A stretch of 64,000 nucleotides of DNA from JAGVPT01 sp963843065 (lineage in GTDB: Bacteria > Bacteroidota > Ignavibacteria > UBA10030 > UBA8401), in the NCBI GenBank assembly GCA_963843065.1, contig CAWJKX010000011.1:1-64000 (forward strand). Reading direction: 5' to 3'. The notes under the pieces are model-generated. The model ran no database searches, had not been told where the DNA came from, and worked only from the letters and a program-made list of their open reading frames with translations. The position numbers and the translations under genes are program-made. Numbering within the stretch: the stretch's first letter is position 1; every line of letters begins with the position of its first letter. Below are positions 19,002 to 26,521 of this stretch, one piece after another.

Positions 19002-19859
19002 TTATCCAAGAATAGTTTTAATTCTTGTAGATACTTCATCAACGGTCGGCTCTATGAAGTCGATGCCGTGCAACAGTCCTGCAATTTGTGGTGTAACTAT
19101 TTCTCCTCGTCTAAATATCTGAATTGCCGGGACTTTCAAGTAATCTGCTATTATCGGCATTCCTGAATTGTTTCCAATAACAAGCCTTGCCCCGGCAAGC
19201 ATTCTGATTGCAACATCCATCGGCAAGGATTTCCACAATTTAAAGACTTTGTAGCGGGTTGATAGCTTATCGTAAAGACTGTTGAACCCGGGCCAATCCC
19301 TTTTCGGCTCTGAACTATTCGGCACAATTATAATTTCATAATCCGTTATTGGATTTTCTATTTTAACCGTATCGTAAACCGGCTGAAGTCCGAATGGCTC
19401 AAGGAGTGATTCATTTGAAAATCTATAATGTCCGTTTTTCCAGTAGCGTGCTGGATGCGTCCATAGCCAATTATATTTCTCGCGCCAGTCATGTCCTATA
19501 CGGCAGGGAATTCTCATTTTAATTATTTGCCGGATGATGGGCGTCCACTGTTGAAGCCAGTGGCAAACAACGGTATCGAATTTTCGGTATACCGCGGCAG
19601 GGAATAGAGATGCGGCCTTTACAATTTGAGATTCAATCCCCATACCGCGCAAGAAGTTCGTCTTCACCTGATCTTCAAGAATTATCACGGTTTCAAATTT
19701 CTTCTCTATCGCCCTCAATACCGGCAGATAAAACACAAGGTCGCCGTATCCCATGTTCGCGTAAATTAAAATACGCCCTTGCGGTTCACTCTTCGCAGGC
19801 ATTACCATCGAAGAGTATTGTTTCAGCGCGAAAGAGTTTACTGATTCAATGAGATTCAC
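19002..19859 (-). CDS. Glycosyltransferase family 9-like (heptosyltransferase-like)
   Basis: Resembles ADP-heptose:LPS heptosyltransferases. The N-terminal Rossmann strand is GRILIYANMGYGDLVFYLPV, where G-Y-G-D corresponds to the family's G-x-G-D acceptor loop. The C-terminal domain has VPNSSEPKRDWP and, near the end, RLVIGNNSGMPIIADYLKVP, the donor-binding motif that normally reads G-x-x-S/D-G-x-x-H; here I-I-A-D replaces the usual histidine position. At 285 residues it is somewhat short. The GTG start at 19859 overlaps the end of a decayed upstream frame. Likely acts in lipopolysaccharide core or O-chain synthesis. Confidence 0.75.
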   Translation of the reverse strand: MNLIESVNSFALKQYSSMVMPAKSEPQGRILIYANMGYGDLVFYLPVLRAIEKKFETVIILEDQVKTNFLRGMGIESQIVKAASLFPAAVYRKFDTVVCHWLQQWTPIIRQIIKMRIPCRIGHDWREKYNWLWTHPARYWKNGHYRFSNESLLEPFGLQPVYDTVKIENPITDYEIIIVPNSSEPKRDWPGFNSLYDKLSTRYKVFKLWKSLPMDVAIRMLAGARLVIGNNSGMPIIADYLKVPAIQIFRRGEIVTPQIAGLLHGIDFIEPTVDEVSTRIKTILG

Positions 19860-19940
19860 TTTGCTTCTCCACTCTCTTCATTAAGTCATTCCAGCCGGGG
19901 TTGAGCTGTTCCAATTTTTGGTAGTGCTCATGTTTGAAAT
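19846..19940 (-). pseudogene. C-terminal remnant of an upstream gene (glycosyltransferase-like tail)
   Basis: Minus-strand reading frame ending EHYQKLEQLNPGWNDLMKRV and then EKQSESH-stop, overlapping the start of the GT9 gene. The peptide looks like the C-terminal helix of a glycosyltransferase that once preceded the GT9 gene; the rest is gone, replaced by the IS fragment at 19967. Assignment is an impression from a short stretch. Confidence 0.35.
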
Positions 19941-19966
19941 TGTTATGCCGCTATTTTTTGGCTTTG

Positions 19967-20161
19967 TCATATCAGTAAGTCGGACCAATGCCAAATTGGA
20001 ATTGTGCTTCCTGCTTCCATCGCTGACGTAACTCTGAGGCTTTGATGGATGCGGAGAAAATTATATGCGTAAAAATGCAGAGCGATTGCCGCTTTATGAT
20101 TCCCTAACTTTTTACTGAAAGCACTTGTGAGACGTGTAAAGCGGCGCATGTTCATTCTCAT
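19967..20161 (-). pseudogene. IS1-like transposase, C-terminal fragment
   Basis: The 64-residue frame contains RRFTRLTSAFSKKLGNHKAA and FLRIHQSLRVTSAMEAG, the C-terminal pattern of transposases annotated as IS1-like in related genomes. The N-terminal half and catalytic residues are missing. It lies next to other scars and marks a past insertion that truncated the preceding glycosyltransferase gene. Confidence 0.65.
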
Positions 20162-20598
20162 TGTAAGGTTTTGCCGTTTAATGTGGCTTGTGCTTGACCT
20201 GCGCCCAATTTAGGTGCCAATGCAAAAGTAGTAATTTTCTTCAGGCATTCGCTAGCTGAAGATAATAGAATGTTTCCGGTATGATAAAAACGTAAAAACC
20301 TCAATCATCAAAATCGAATCAGGGGGTTCACATTTACCCCCTTCATGCGCGTAAATGTAGGAGGAACCAAGAGAATAGTCAAGAAATTAAATTCTTTGGG
20401 TTTAACAAATAAAGTAAGCGTATGAAATCTGCTCCATTCAATGTAATCGTATCTCCGACTCCATATTTTAAAACTGATTTAGTTGGATCTAGGTTAATTG
20501 TGTTAAGACCAGCAAACGCGGTTTGTGCGCCGACATTATCTGCGTTAGTTAGAATATCATCTCACACATTATTAACTTAGTGAGGATGGAGGTGTCAG
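20162..20598. other. Scarred intergenic region with a small hairpin
   Basis: No intact gene. A GGGGGTTCACATTTACCCCC hairpin lies at 20322-20341. On the minus strand an open stretch (about 20407-20575) encodes a protein-like peptide (KYGVGDTITLNGADFIRLL) without a start; I cannot assign it. Confidence 0.35.
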
Positions 20599-20645
20599 AT
20601 GACTCAAAATCAAAAGATCATCAAAAACAAAGTCGGGTTGTTAAC
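20599..20645 (+). pseudogene. IS481-like transposase, N-terminal scrap
   Basis: A GGAGGTG ribosome-binding site precedes ATG at 20599, and the first 15 codons read MTQNQKIIKNKVGLL, the characteristic opening of IS481-family transposases. After about 20645 the similarity stops and the sequence joins a different repeated segment, so only the beginning of the gene survives. Confidence 0.55.
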
Positions 20646-21065
20646 TGCGCTGGCTATACCGTCACTGCGACCAAACCAGGAGACCGTAACTACTATATGG
20701 TGTCGTATGGTGCTGGTACTGAATCCGGTACCAATCCGGCTCCAGAGAAGGGAAATGGAGACATCGCTAAGAAAAAAGAAGATGTGGAGGTTATGGAGGT
20801 AAAAGGAAAAAAATAAGTAGGTACGGGAAAAAAGCAATAAAATGATTTTTTTTGTAAGCGGGTCTCTTTTTTGCATTCACTTTCGTCACCGCCGGATTTA
20901 AGAATTCGGCTCATAATATATTGAAAACAGTGTATGGTAACGGATATGGTACTGGATTGGTGATGATCCTGAATCCTGTTTTTTTGCATTTCCGTAACTC
21001 TCCAAACAATAAATTCATGGGAGATTCAATCTTGAATTCACTTCCATTCTTTTCTATATTACCTG
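20646..21065 (+). repeat. Diverged direct repeat, copy A (decayed gene tail)
   Basis: Shares blocks with 23970-24235: ACCAGGAGACCGTAA, GGTGTCGTATRGTGCTGGT, ATCCGGTACCA, AGAAGATGTGGAGG, AATAAGTAGGTA and, further on, CAATCTTGAATTCACTTC. The translated frame P-G-D-R-N-Y-Y-M-V-S-Y-G-A-G matches P-G-D-R-N-Y-F-A-V-S-Y-S-A-G in copy B, so both copies derive from the end of one protein-coding gene. Confidence 0.6.
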
Positions 21066-21075
21066 ACCTCATTTG

Positions 21076-21541
21076 ATGTTCAAGAGGCTGAAGGTTTGGG
21101 AATTATCGGGAGAAACGGCGCAGGAAATTGGATGAACATGGTACGCCAGTTACTATTTTTGCTCATACTCGATCTATTACTATTGTGAACACATGCAGGA
21201 TCAATAAATGGATGAGCGGCGCTGAGATAAGAATCGGGGTACGCGATTCCCGCAGAAATGTGTTTACAACAGATACTGAATTGAATTTTGACTCTTTACG
21301 CAATGCTGAAATAATTGTTGCCAACGCGGTTATTCCTGGAAATTTCCTGAGGCCGGAACGCTATTGTATGACACTCGCTGCGTACATTCCCAATCAGCTT
21401 GTAATCGATTTTGTCCAAGACGCATTTTCGGCAACAATTATTGACGGCGGCTCCAAATATCCCGCGAGTGTAGGGCTTGATTACGGCCGTGTTTTTGTTG
21501 ATTGCGATTGGTCAATCAAACCGGGAAACACCTTCAAATGA
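21076..21541 (+). pseudogene. Polysaccharide-export ABC ATPase (Wzt type) with the ATPase core deleted
   Basis: The left end encodes GLGIIGRNGAGN, the Walker A region of an ABC ATPase, but the lysine and everything to the Walker B motif are missing. Sequence then jumps to a beta-sandwich-like C-terminal domain (DEHGTPVTIFAHTRSITIVN through GLDYGRVFVDCDW), the cargo-binding tail typical of Wzt-like proteins that export finished O-antigen. The two parts are out of frame. A deletion inside one gene explains this. It precedes a small locus protein and a methyltransferase, as in O-antigen clusters. Confidence 0.65.
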
Positions 21542-21554
21542 AGCAGGAGAATAT

Positions 21555-22004
21555 ATGGCCGAGACCTTAGGCTCTCTTTTTGATAAACTCACAGTTGTAA
21601 AACTAAAACAATACCATACTGATGATTCTAAAAGACTTGAGAGCCTTGCCCTTCAGGAGAAACAGCTTAGAGACGAAATAGATTCATATATTTTTGGCGC
21701 AATTTCTGGAGAGATACCGCCGGAAAAGCTGATTTTTTCATCGAATAAAGTCTACAAAAAAGAAGGTAATGAAATAAATGAGGTCGTAGGCAGTATCGGC
21801 CAAGTTGTCTCAGAGCTTGCTACGGCCAATTGCGATTTATGGCATGAACAAGAAAAAGTCTATGAATTTGAGAAAGTGCCCATGGCGGAAAAAGATGCTG
21901 TTGTAAAACAACTTGCAAAGCTTAATCTGATCCGTACCAAGTGCATAGATAGCATCGACAGCCAATTTCAAAAGTTTGTCATGAAGCAAAGTACAAAACC
22001 ATAG
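21555..22004 (+). CDS. Small polysaccharide-locus protein, DUF4254-like
   Basis: A 149-residue soluble protein starting at 21555 (MAETLGSLFDKLTVVKLKQY) behind a clear AGGAGA ribosome-binding site. It is helical, with LVDKLTIV-like opening and a C-terminal L-N-L-I-R-T-K-C-I-D-S-I-D-S-Q-F segment; this pattern recalls small proteins found among LPS glycosyltransferases (DUF4254). Function is not known to me. It lies between the Wzt remnant and a C-methyltransferase. Confidence 0.5.
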   Translation: MAETLGSLFDKLTVVKLKQYHTDDSKRLESLALQEKQLRDEIDSYIFGAISGEIPPEKLIFSSNKVYKKEGNEINEVVGSIGQVVSELATANCDLWHEQEKVYEFEKVPMAEKDAVVKQLAKLNLIRTKCIDSIDSQFQKFVMKQSTKP

Positions 22005-22016
22005 ATCAGGATATTT

Positions 22017-23246
22017 ATGTATAATGAAATTTCGAAATGCAGGATTAGCAAAAGTAAAAACCTTATCACCGTTCTTTCACTTGGAGAAATGTGTCTTACC
22101 GGTGCTTTTCCAAAATCGAAAGATGAAATAATCACGAAAGGCCCTTTAGATGTAGTCTGGTGCCCGGATAGCGGATTACTTCAGTTGAAACAATCATACT
22201 CACCGGAGGAAATGTATGGGGATAATTATGGTTATCGCTCGGGGTTGAATGCTTCAATGGTTAATCATCTGACGAATAAAATTCGCACGTTAGAACGCTT
22301 GATTCCTTTGTCAAGAGAAGATCTAGTTTTGGATATTGGCAGCAACGACACCACGACCCTGAAAGCATACTCCGGGCATTATAAGAAGGTTGGCATTGAC
22401 CCCACTGGCGTCAAATTCAAGGACTTCTACACCAGTGATATTGTTCTCATTCCTGATTTTTTTTCGGCTAAAATCTTTGAAAATGTATTCCCCAAAACGA
22501 AGGCAAAGATCATTACCTCTATTGCAATGTTTTATGATTTAGAAGATCCCATGAAATTTGTGAGAGATATTGAAGCAATATTAGCTGAAGATGGAATATG
22601 GCATTTTGAACAAAGTTACATGCCGTCTATGTTGCGTTCCAATTCGTATGATACCGTTTGTCACGAGCACCTCGAGTTCTATTCCTTCAAAGTCGTTAAA
22701 AATCTCCTTGATAATTGCGGCATGCGGGTGCTTGATGTCCAGATGAATGCCATCAACGGCGGGAGTTTTGCTATTACGGCCGCGAAGAAGCACGCATCGT
22801 ATGTCTCAAATACGCCGATCATAAATTGGATGTTGCAACAAGAGGAAGATATGGGATTGGACACTCCAAAGCCGTATCGTGATTTTGAAGAAAGAGTATT
22901 TAGACACAAAAAAAATTTAACGGAATTGATAGAGGCTTTGGTAAATGACGGGAAAAAAGTCTTTGGATACGGCGCCTCCACGAAAGGAAATGTACTGTTA
23001 CAATTTTGCGGAGTTACAACCAGTCATGTGCCGTATATCGCTGAGGTAAATGAACAAAAATTTGGCTGCTATACTCCCGGTACGAACATTCCGATTATTT
23101 CAGAAAAGGAAGCGAGGGCAATGAAGCCGGATTATTTCTTGGCACTCCCGTGGCATTTCAAAAATTCAATTCTAGAGAGAGAAAGAGACTATATAGAGCA
23201 GGGGGGCAAGTTTATTTTTCCATTACCCGAAATAGAAATTGTCTAA
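22017..23246 (+). CDS. SAM-dependent C-methyltransferase of the sugar-modifying (TylC3-like) type
   Basis: A 409-residue, three-part enzyme. The N-terminus resembles the zinc-finger lobe of NDP-sugar C-methyltransferases, but the usual C-x-x-C reads CRIS, so one zinc ligand appears changed. The middle has the SAM motif VLDIGSNDTTTLKAY and HFEQSYMPSMLRSNSYDTVCHEHLEFYS (given here as a region near 22600-22680) with the conserved Y-D-T-V-C-H-E-H-L-E-F-Y catalytic block. The C-terminal lobe has FGYGASTKGNVLLQF and PGTNIPIISE. It probably methylates a deoxy-sugar nucleotide for the surface polysaccharide. Confidence 0.85.
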   Translation: MYNEISKCRISKSKNLITVLSLGEMCLTGAFPKSKDEIITKGPLDVVWCPDSGLLQLKQSYSPEEMYGDNYGYRSGLNASMVNHLTNKIRTLERLIPLSREDLVLDIGSNDTTTLKAYSGHYKKVGIDPTGVKFKDFYTSDIVLIPDFFSAKIFENVFPKTKAKIITSIAMFYDLEDPMKFVRDIEAILAEDGIWHFEQSYMPSMLRSNSYDTVCHEHLEFYSFKVVKNLLDNCGMRVLDVQMNAINGGSFAITAAKKHASYVSNTPIINWMLQQEEDMGLDTPKPYRDFEERVFRHKKNLTELIEALVNDGKKVFGYGASTKGNVLLQFCGVTTSHVPYIAEVNEQKFGCYTPGTNIPIISEKEARAMKPDYFLALPWHFKNSILERERDYIEQGGKFIFPLPEIEIV

Positions 23247-23435
23247 CCAAATTAGATTCTCATGTTCAAATTTATCGGCTTGTTTGTAAATAAAAAGAAC
23301 AAAATGTAGTATTCACGAGTCTGGATCGATGCCGTACCAGTGCTTGAAGAATTCGACGATGTTCGACGTATCCGACATCGGAGTAGATGAAGAAAGCAAT
23401 GTGATACCAAATGGTTATGATTTGTAAATGTTCAA

Positions 23436-23760
23436 TTACCATCCGATCCCGATAGGACGGCTTGATACGAGGTGTATCACAGCATTATCGGGTATCAAGA
23501 CGTGCATTGTTAATTCAGCTCGGCGCATGCCTGTCATGACTCCAAACAAAACTATATCTCTCCGCCACTCCGCTTCGATCCCTGCAATAGGCTTGTGAAA
23601 CTCGGCCTTCGTCATGAATCTCGGTTTGACATCCTTTTCCCTGCAATTCTTTACACGGCTAAAAGGGTTAACTGCGATCAGATCCCAACGGATTGCAGTG
23701 TTGAATGCCGTTCGAAGCGACGCTTCAATGTTGAGATGAACGATATTGAGGGAAAAGCGA
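23436..23760 (-). pseudogene. Relic tyrosine integrase
   Basis: Reading the minus strand gives a continuous frame with ASLRTAFNTAIRWDLIAVNP, FSRVKNCREKDVKPRFMTK and FGVMTGMRRAEL, ending in a stop at 23436. The last block is box I of tyrosine recombinases, with the first catalytic arginine. The order matches the intact integrase at 24639 (VAVRWGCIFYNPFARLQMC, ALSTGMRRSEI). Both the N-terminal domain and the H-x-x-R...Y part are lost. 23247-23435 and 23761-23960 hold nothing else I recognise. Confidence 0.6.
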
Positions 23761-23969
23761 TTAACTTGATGGAGACAAGAACTCGAAGACGGGCGACGAG
23801 AACTAAGCAGTTTTCAAGCGAGCGAATAACCAATTTAAGACTTGAGCGAACGGTTTACTTAGGGGAACCGTTCATTCTTTGGTTTGTCGCTTGCATCTGA
23901 GCCGCGAGGCAAAAAGGCTTAATTCTAAGCCCATCCCTCAATACATTGAACTTTGTCGTTCACTACTGC

Positions 23970-24235
23970 CCACATACCTCATGCGACCATACCAGGAGAC
24001 CGTAATTACTTTGCGGTGTCGTATAGTGCTGGTCCTGGATCCGGTACCACTTCGGTTCCAGAGGAGAAAAATGGAGAAATCGCTGAGCAAAAGAAGATGT
24101 GGAGGTAAATGAAGAAAAATAAGTAGGTATAGAAAAAAGTAATTATATATAGAGTGTATTTCCATAACTCTCCCAATAGTAAATTTATGGAAGATTTAAT
24201 CTTGAATTCACTTCTATTCTTTGCTATATTGTCTG
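23970..24235 (+). repeat. Diverged direct repeat, copy B (decayed gene tail)
   Basis: Counterpart of 20646-21065 in the same orientation. Shared blocks include ACCAGGAGACCGTAA, GATCCGGTACCACTTC (variant), AGAAGATGTGGAGG, AATAAGTAGGTA, and AATCTTGAATTCACTTCTAT. With copy A it brackets the Wzt remnant, small protein, methyltransferase and relic integrase. Confidence 0.6.
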
Positions 24236-24343
24236 AAAGTTTTGGATAATCAACGGCCGGAAGATTTGGTTCAGAACTCAGAAATTTGGGTGTCGATGAG
24301 AAGGAGATAACACGAATTTCACTCAAAACAAAGACTTTGAATT

Positions 24344-24428
24344 GGGGCTGTAGCTCAGTTGTGCGAGTCCCGCCAGGGGGCGGGATTCGCAACGAATAGG
24401 CGGCCCCTAGCAGATGGGGTCAGTTCCA
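24344..24428 (+). pseudogene. tRNA-Ala-like relic interrupted by palindromes
   Basis: Begins GGGGCTGTAGCTCAGTTG like the tRNA-Ala copies at 24462 and 33142, then a CCCGCCAGGGGGCGGG palindrome replaces the D-arm/anticodon 5' side. ATTCGCAACGAATAGG (anticodon 3' side) returns, followed by a second palindrome CCCCTAGCAGATGGGG and the tail TCAGTTCCA. It cannot fold as a tRNA. Confidence 0.6.
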
Positions 24429-24461
24429 TAATAATGTAGAGACCGTAAAAAATAAATCTTC

Positions 24462-24534
24462 GGGGCTGTAGCTCAGTTGGGAGAGCGATTCGTTCGCAAC
24501 GAATAGGTCGTCGGTTCGATCCCGATCGGATCCA
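24462..24534 (+). tRNA. tRNA-Ala(CGC)-like copy, left boundary of integrative element
   Basis: 73 nucleotides, identical to the copy at 33142-33214 except at two positions in the 3' acceptor strand (CGGATCC instead of CAGCTCC). The change creates a G4-A69 mismatch. D-arm, anticodon stem (ATTCG/CGAAT) with loop TTCGCAA and T-arm are intact. The integrase gene begins 105 bp downstream, so I read this as attL rather than a fully functional tRNA. Confidence 0.65.
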
Positions 24535-24602
24535 CCCTAATCTCATACGCTGCAACAATTTGCCATCCTCCTTTTTTCCCGATCAAAGTTCGATTTCACA
24601 CC

Positions 24603-24622
24603 ATAAGCTAAACCGTAAGCTG
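24603..24622 (+). promoter_or_regulatory. Putative integrase/excisionase arm-type site, left
   Basis: ATAAGCTAAACCGTAAGCTG contains TAAGCT twice, with starts 11-12 bp apart. A copy differing at two bases lies at 33053-33072 near the other end. Position between attL and the integrase start supports an arm-site role; binding is inferred. Confidence 0.5.
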
Positions 24623-24638
24623 GAAGCGGAGGCTGCGT

Positions 24639-25661
24639 GTGAAGCTCACCCATATTTCCCTGTTTAAGAAATACTCCCGTTGGTACATTCAGTACGTGGA
24701 CGCAAACGGTCAGCGGAAACAAAAATCCACAGGCTGTGAAAACAAAAATGATGCGATAAGGAAACTATCCGAGCTTCAGAATCTAGTTGATACCTCGAAG
24801 AAATCTGTCCTGTTTTCCCAATTTCAAAAGGAGTTCTTGCGATTTGCGGCCGATACCTTTTCACCAACAACACAAAATATTTATCGCCTCACCTTCGGCT
24901 ACTTCATTCAGAATATTGGTGATTCGGCATTGGAGGACCTCACAATGAAACATATTGACCTGTATAAAGCCGTAAGGCTGCATGCGGTTAGTGAAAAGAC
25001 TGTTAATAGAGAGCTTCAAGCCTTAAAAAGCTCTATGTACGTTGCCGTTCGCTGGGGATGTATTTTTTACAATCCTTTTGCACGTTTACAAATGTGTAGA
25101 GAGGCTGAACGCAAACCGAGATTCTTGAATCAATTTGAAGCAAAACAATTGATAGAGAAAGTGAAGGAAACGTGGCTGAAGGAAGTGATTTTTATGGCGC
25201 TATCCACCGGCATGAGACGTTCAGAAATAATCAATCTTTTATGGAAAAATGTCGATTTGGACAATCGTTCAATTACTGTGGAAAGTAATATCGACTATAG
25301 AACGAAGTTTGGAAAAGCGAGAGTCGTGCCTATTAATGATGTACTTTTGCAAATGCTCATCAATAAACATAACGAAAAACATTCTGACTTGGTCTTTGAA
25401 TGTAAGGGAAAAGCTATCAGGAGTGATCGATTAACCAAGGGTTTCAAACGTTATGGTGAACGAATCGGATTAGATCATTCATTGACATTTCATCATTTAC
25501 GTCACACGTTTGCCAGTTGGTTGATACAGAGTGGGGTTGGCATCTATGAGGTTCAACAGCTGCTTGGTCATTCTACGATAAAAATGACTGAGATTTACGC
25601 TCATCTCTTGCCAAATAATCTACAAAAATCAGTCAATCGAATTAGCCTAATGTTCAAATAG
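24639..25661 (+). CDS. int: Tyrosine-type site-specific integrase
   Basis: A 340-residue tyrosine recombinase, likely catalysing integration and excision at tRNA-Ala. The N-terminal third (KYSRWYIQYVDANGQRKQKS and a core-binding SAM-like domain around T-Q-N-I-Y-R-L-T-F) precedes the catalytic domain: first Arg in ALSTGMRRSEI, Lys in the beta hairpin near 25310, H-L-R-H in FHHLRHTFASWLI, LLGHSTIKMTEIYAHLL with the nucleophilic Tyr. All catalytic residues are present. The GTG start at 24639 follows a GCGGAGG ribosome-binding site. The protein is homologous to the relic at 23436-23760. Confidence 0.92.
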   Translation: MKLTHISLFKKYSRWYIQYVDANGQRKQKSTGCENKNDAIRKLSELQNLVDTSKKSVLFSQFQKEFLRFAADTFSPTTQNIYRLTFGYFIQNIGDSALEDLTMKHIDLYKAVRLHAVSEKTVNRELQALKSSMYVAVRWGCIFYNPFARLQMCREAERKPRFLNQFEAKQLIEKVKETWLKEVIFMALSTGMRRSEIINLLWKNVDLDNRSITVESNIDYRTKFGKARVVPINDVLLQMLINKHNEKHSDLVFECKGKAIRSDRLTKGFKRYGERIGLDHSLTFHHLRHTFASWLIQSGVGIYEVQQLLGHSTIKMTEIYAHLLPNNLQKSVNRISLMFK

Positions 25662-25720
25662 CAACCTACTACAACTGCTGGCACCTGCACAACTCTGTGT
25701 TGCCGGATATTTGAGATGAG

Positions 25721-26321
25721 TTCGTCACTTCGCCATCACCCTATAGGGCTTGGCGAACTGTCGAAGTTATGGACTTTGTAACTTTGCCAAATGGCGAACA
25801 TTCTGTCGAAATGTCGAACTGGCAAAGTGTGTACGCGAACATGATACCAGCTTCCTTTCAAAGAGCCTGAGAATTTCTGACCGAGGAGAAAACGCCTCGT
25901 ATCGAGGGAAACGTGCCGAAACGGTACATCTTCGAGCACTCGGGATAACCGAACGGGATCCCACCCAGGATGGAGAGATTCGCAGAAAATCAGTACTGCG
26001 CCCTGATTACATACGACTGAACTTTGCCACTTCGCCATGATCCCTATGCACTCGGTGGCAATGTCGAAGTTCATCTACTTCGTCACTTCGTCATCTGGCA
26101 AAACTTTTGTCGAAGTGTCTAACTCTGTCGAAGTTACTTTGTAGCCTTCCCAAATACTATAGGGTATTGGCGAACTGTCGAAGTAGGATCCGAGGCAATG
26201 TTCTGGTGGAAGATATTTACGGAAAAAACGCACCGAATCCATCTTAACTGCTCATTCCGTACGATTTTGAAGTTTGCCACGTTCCCAACATGACTAGGGG
26301 AGCTGTCGAACTGGCAAAGTA
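25721..26321. repeat. Palindrome cluster 1 (TTTGCCACTTCGCCA-CCCTATAGGG-TTGGCGAACTGTCGAAGT family)
   Basis: Four imperfect palindromes occur here: core CACCCTATAGGGCTTGGCG at 25737, ATGATCCCTATGCACTC at 26037, ACTATAGGGTATTGGCGAAC at 26156, and CATGACTAGGGGAGC at 26289. Arms are rich in ACTTTGCCA/TGGCAAAGT and CACTTCG/TGTCGAAGT. Between them, 25833-26018 has open frames on both strands but nothing recognisable. The cluster lies directly downstream of the integrase. Two further copies form cluster 2 at 30212-30393. A replication or partition site is possible. Confidence 0.6.
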
Positions 26322-26521
26322 TGGATGTGCCTCGTGCTATCTTTCTGTGAACCGATTCGTAAGTGCGCAAATATTCTCGAATAAACTATTGACATTCATT
26401 TCTCTTTTTGCGAGTTTTGCGTGGGGTTGGCGGGGATGCATTTCTTAATACCTACTATCCCTGCTAAAAGATACGCGGGTTAATTGCAATTGTGCATACC
26501 ATTTTACGGAAGGATGAAGAG

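Noticed and set aside
23595..23900. 101-codon plus-strand frame
   Set aside because: Antisense of the relic integrase on the minus strand, which is the meaningful reading.
24462..24534. Second functional tRNA-Ala(CGC) gene
   Set aside because: Two acceptor-stem changes give a mismatch, and the position beside the integrase fits an attachment-site copy; kept as tRNA-like with lower confidence.
25736..26074. 112-codon minus-strand frame and overlapping plus-strand frame in palindrome cluster 1
   Set aside because: Ends lie in the palindromes and neither peptide shows a recognisable domain; the symmetric repeats keep both strands open.
25721..26321. CRISPR-like array
   Set aside because: Repeats are imperfect palindromes with irregular spacing of 110-300 bp and no uniform spacers; no cas genes nearby.
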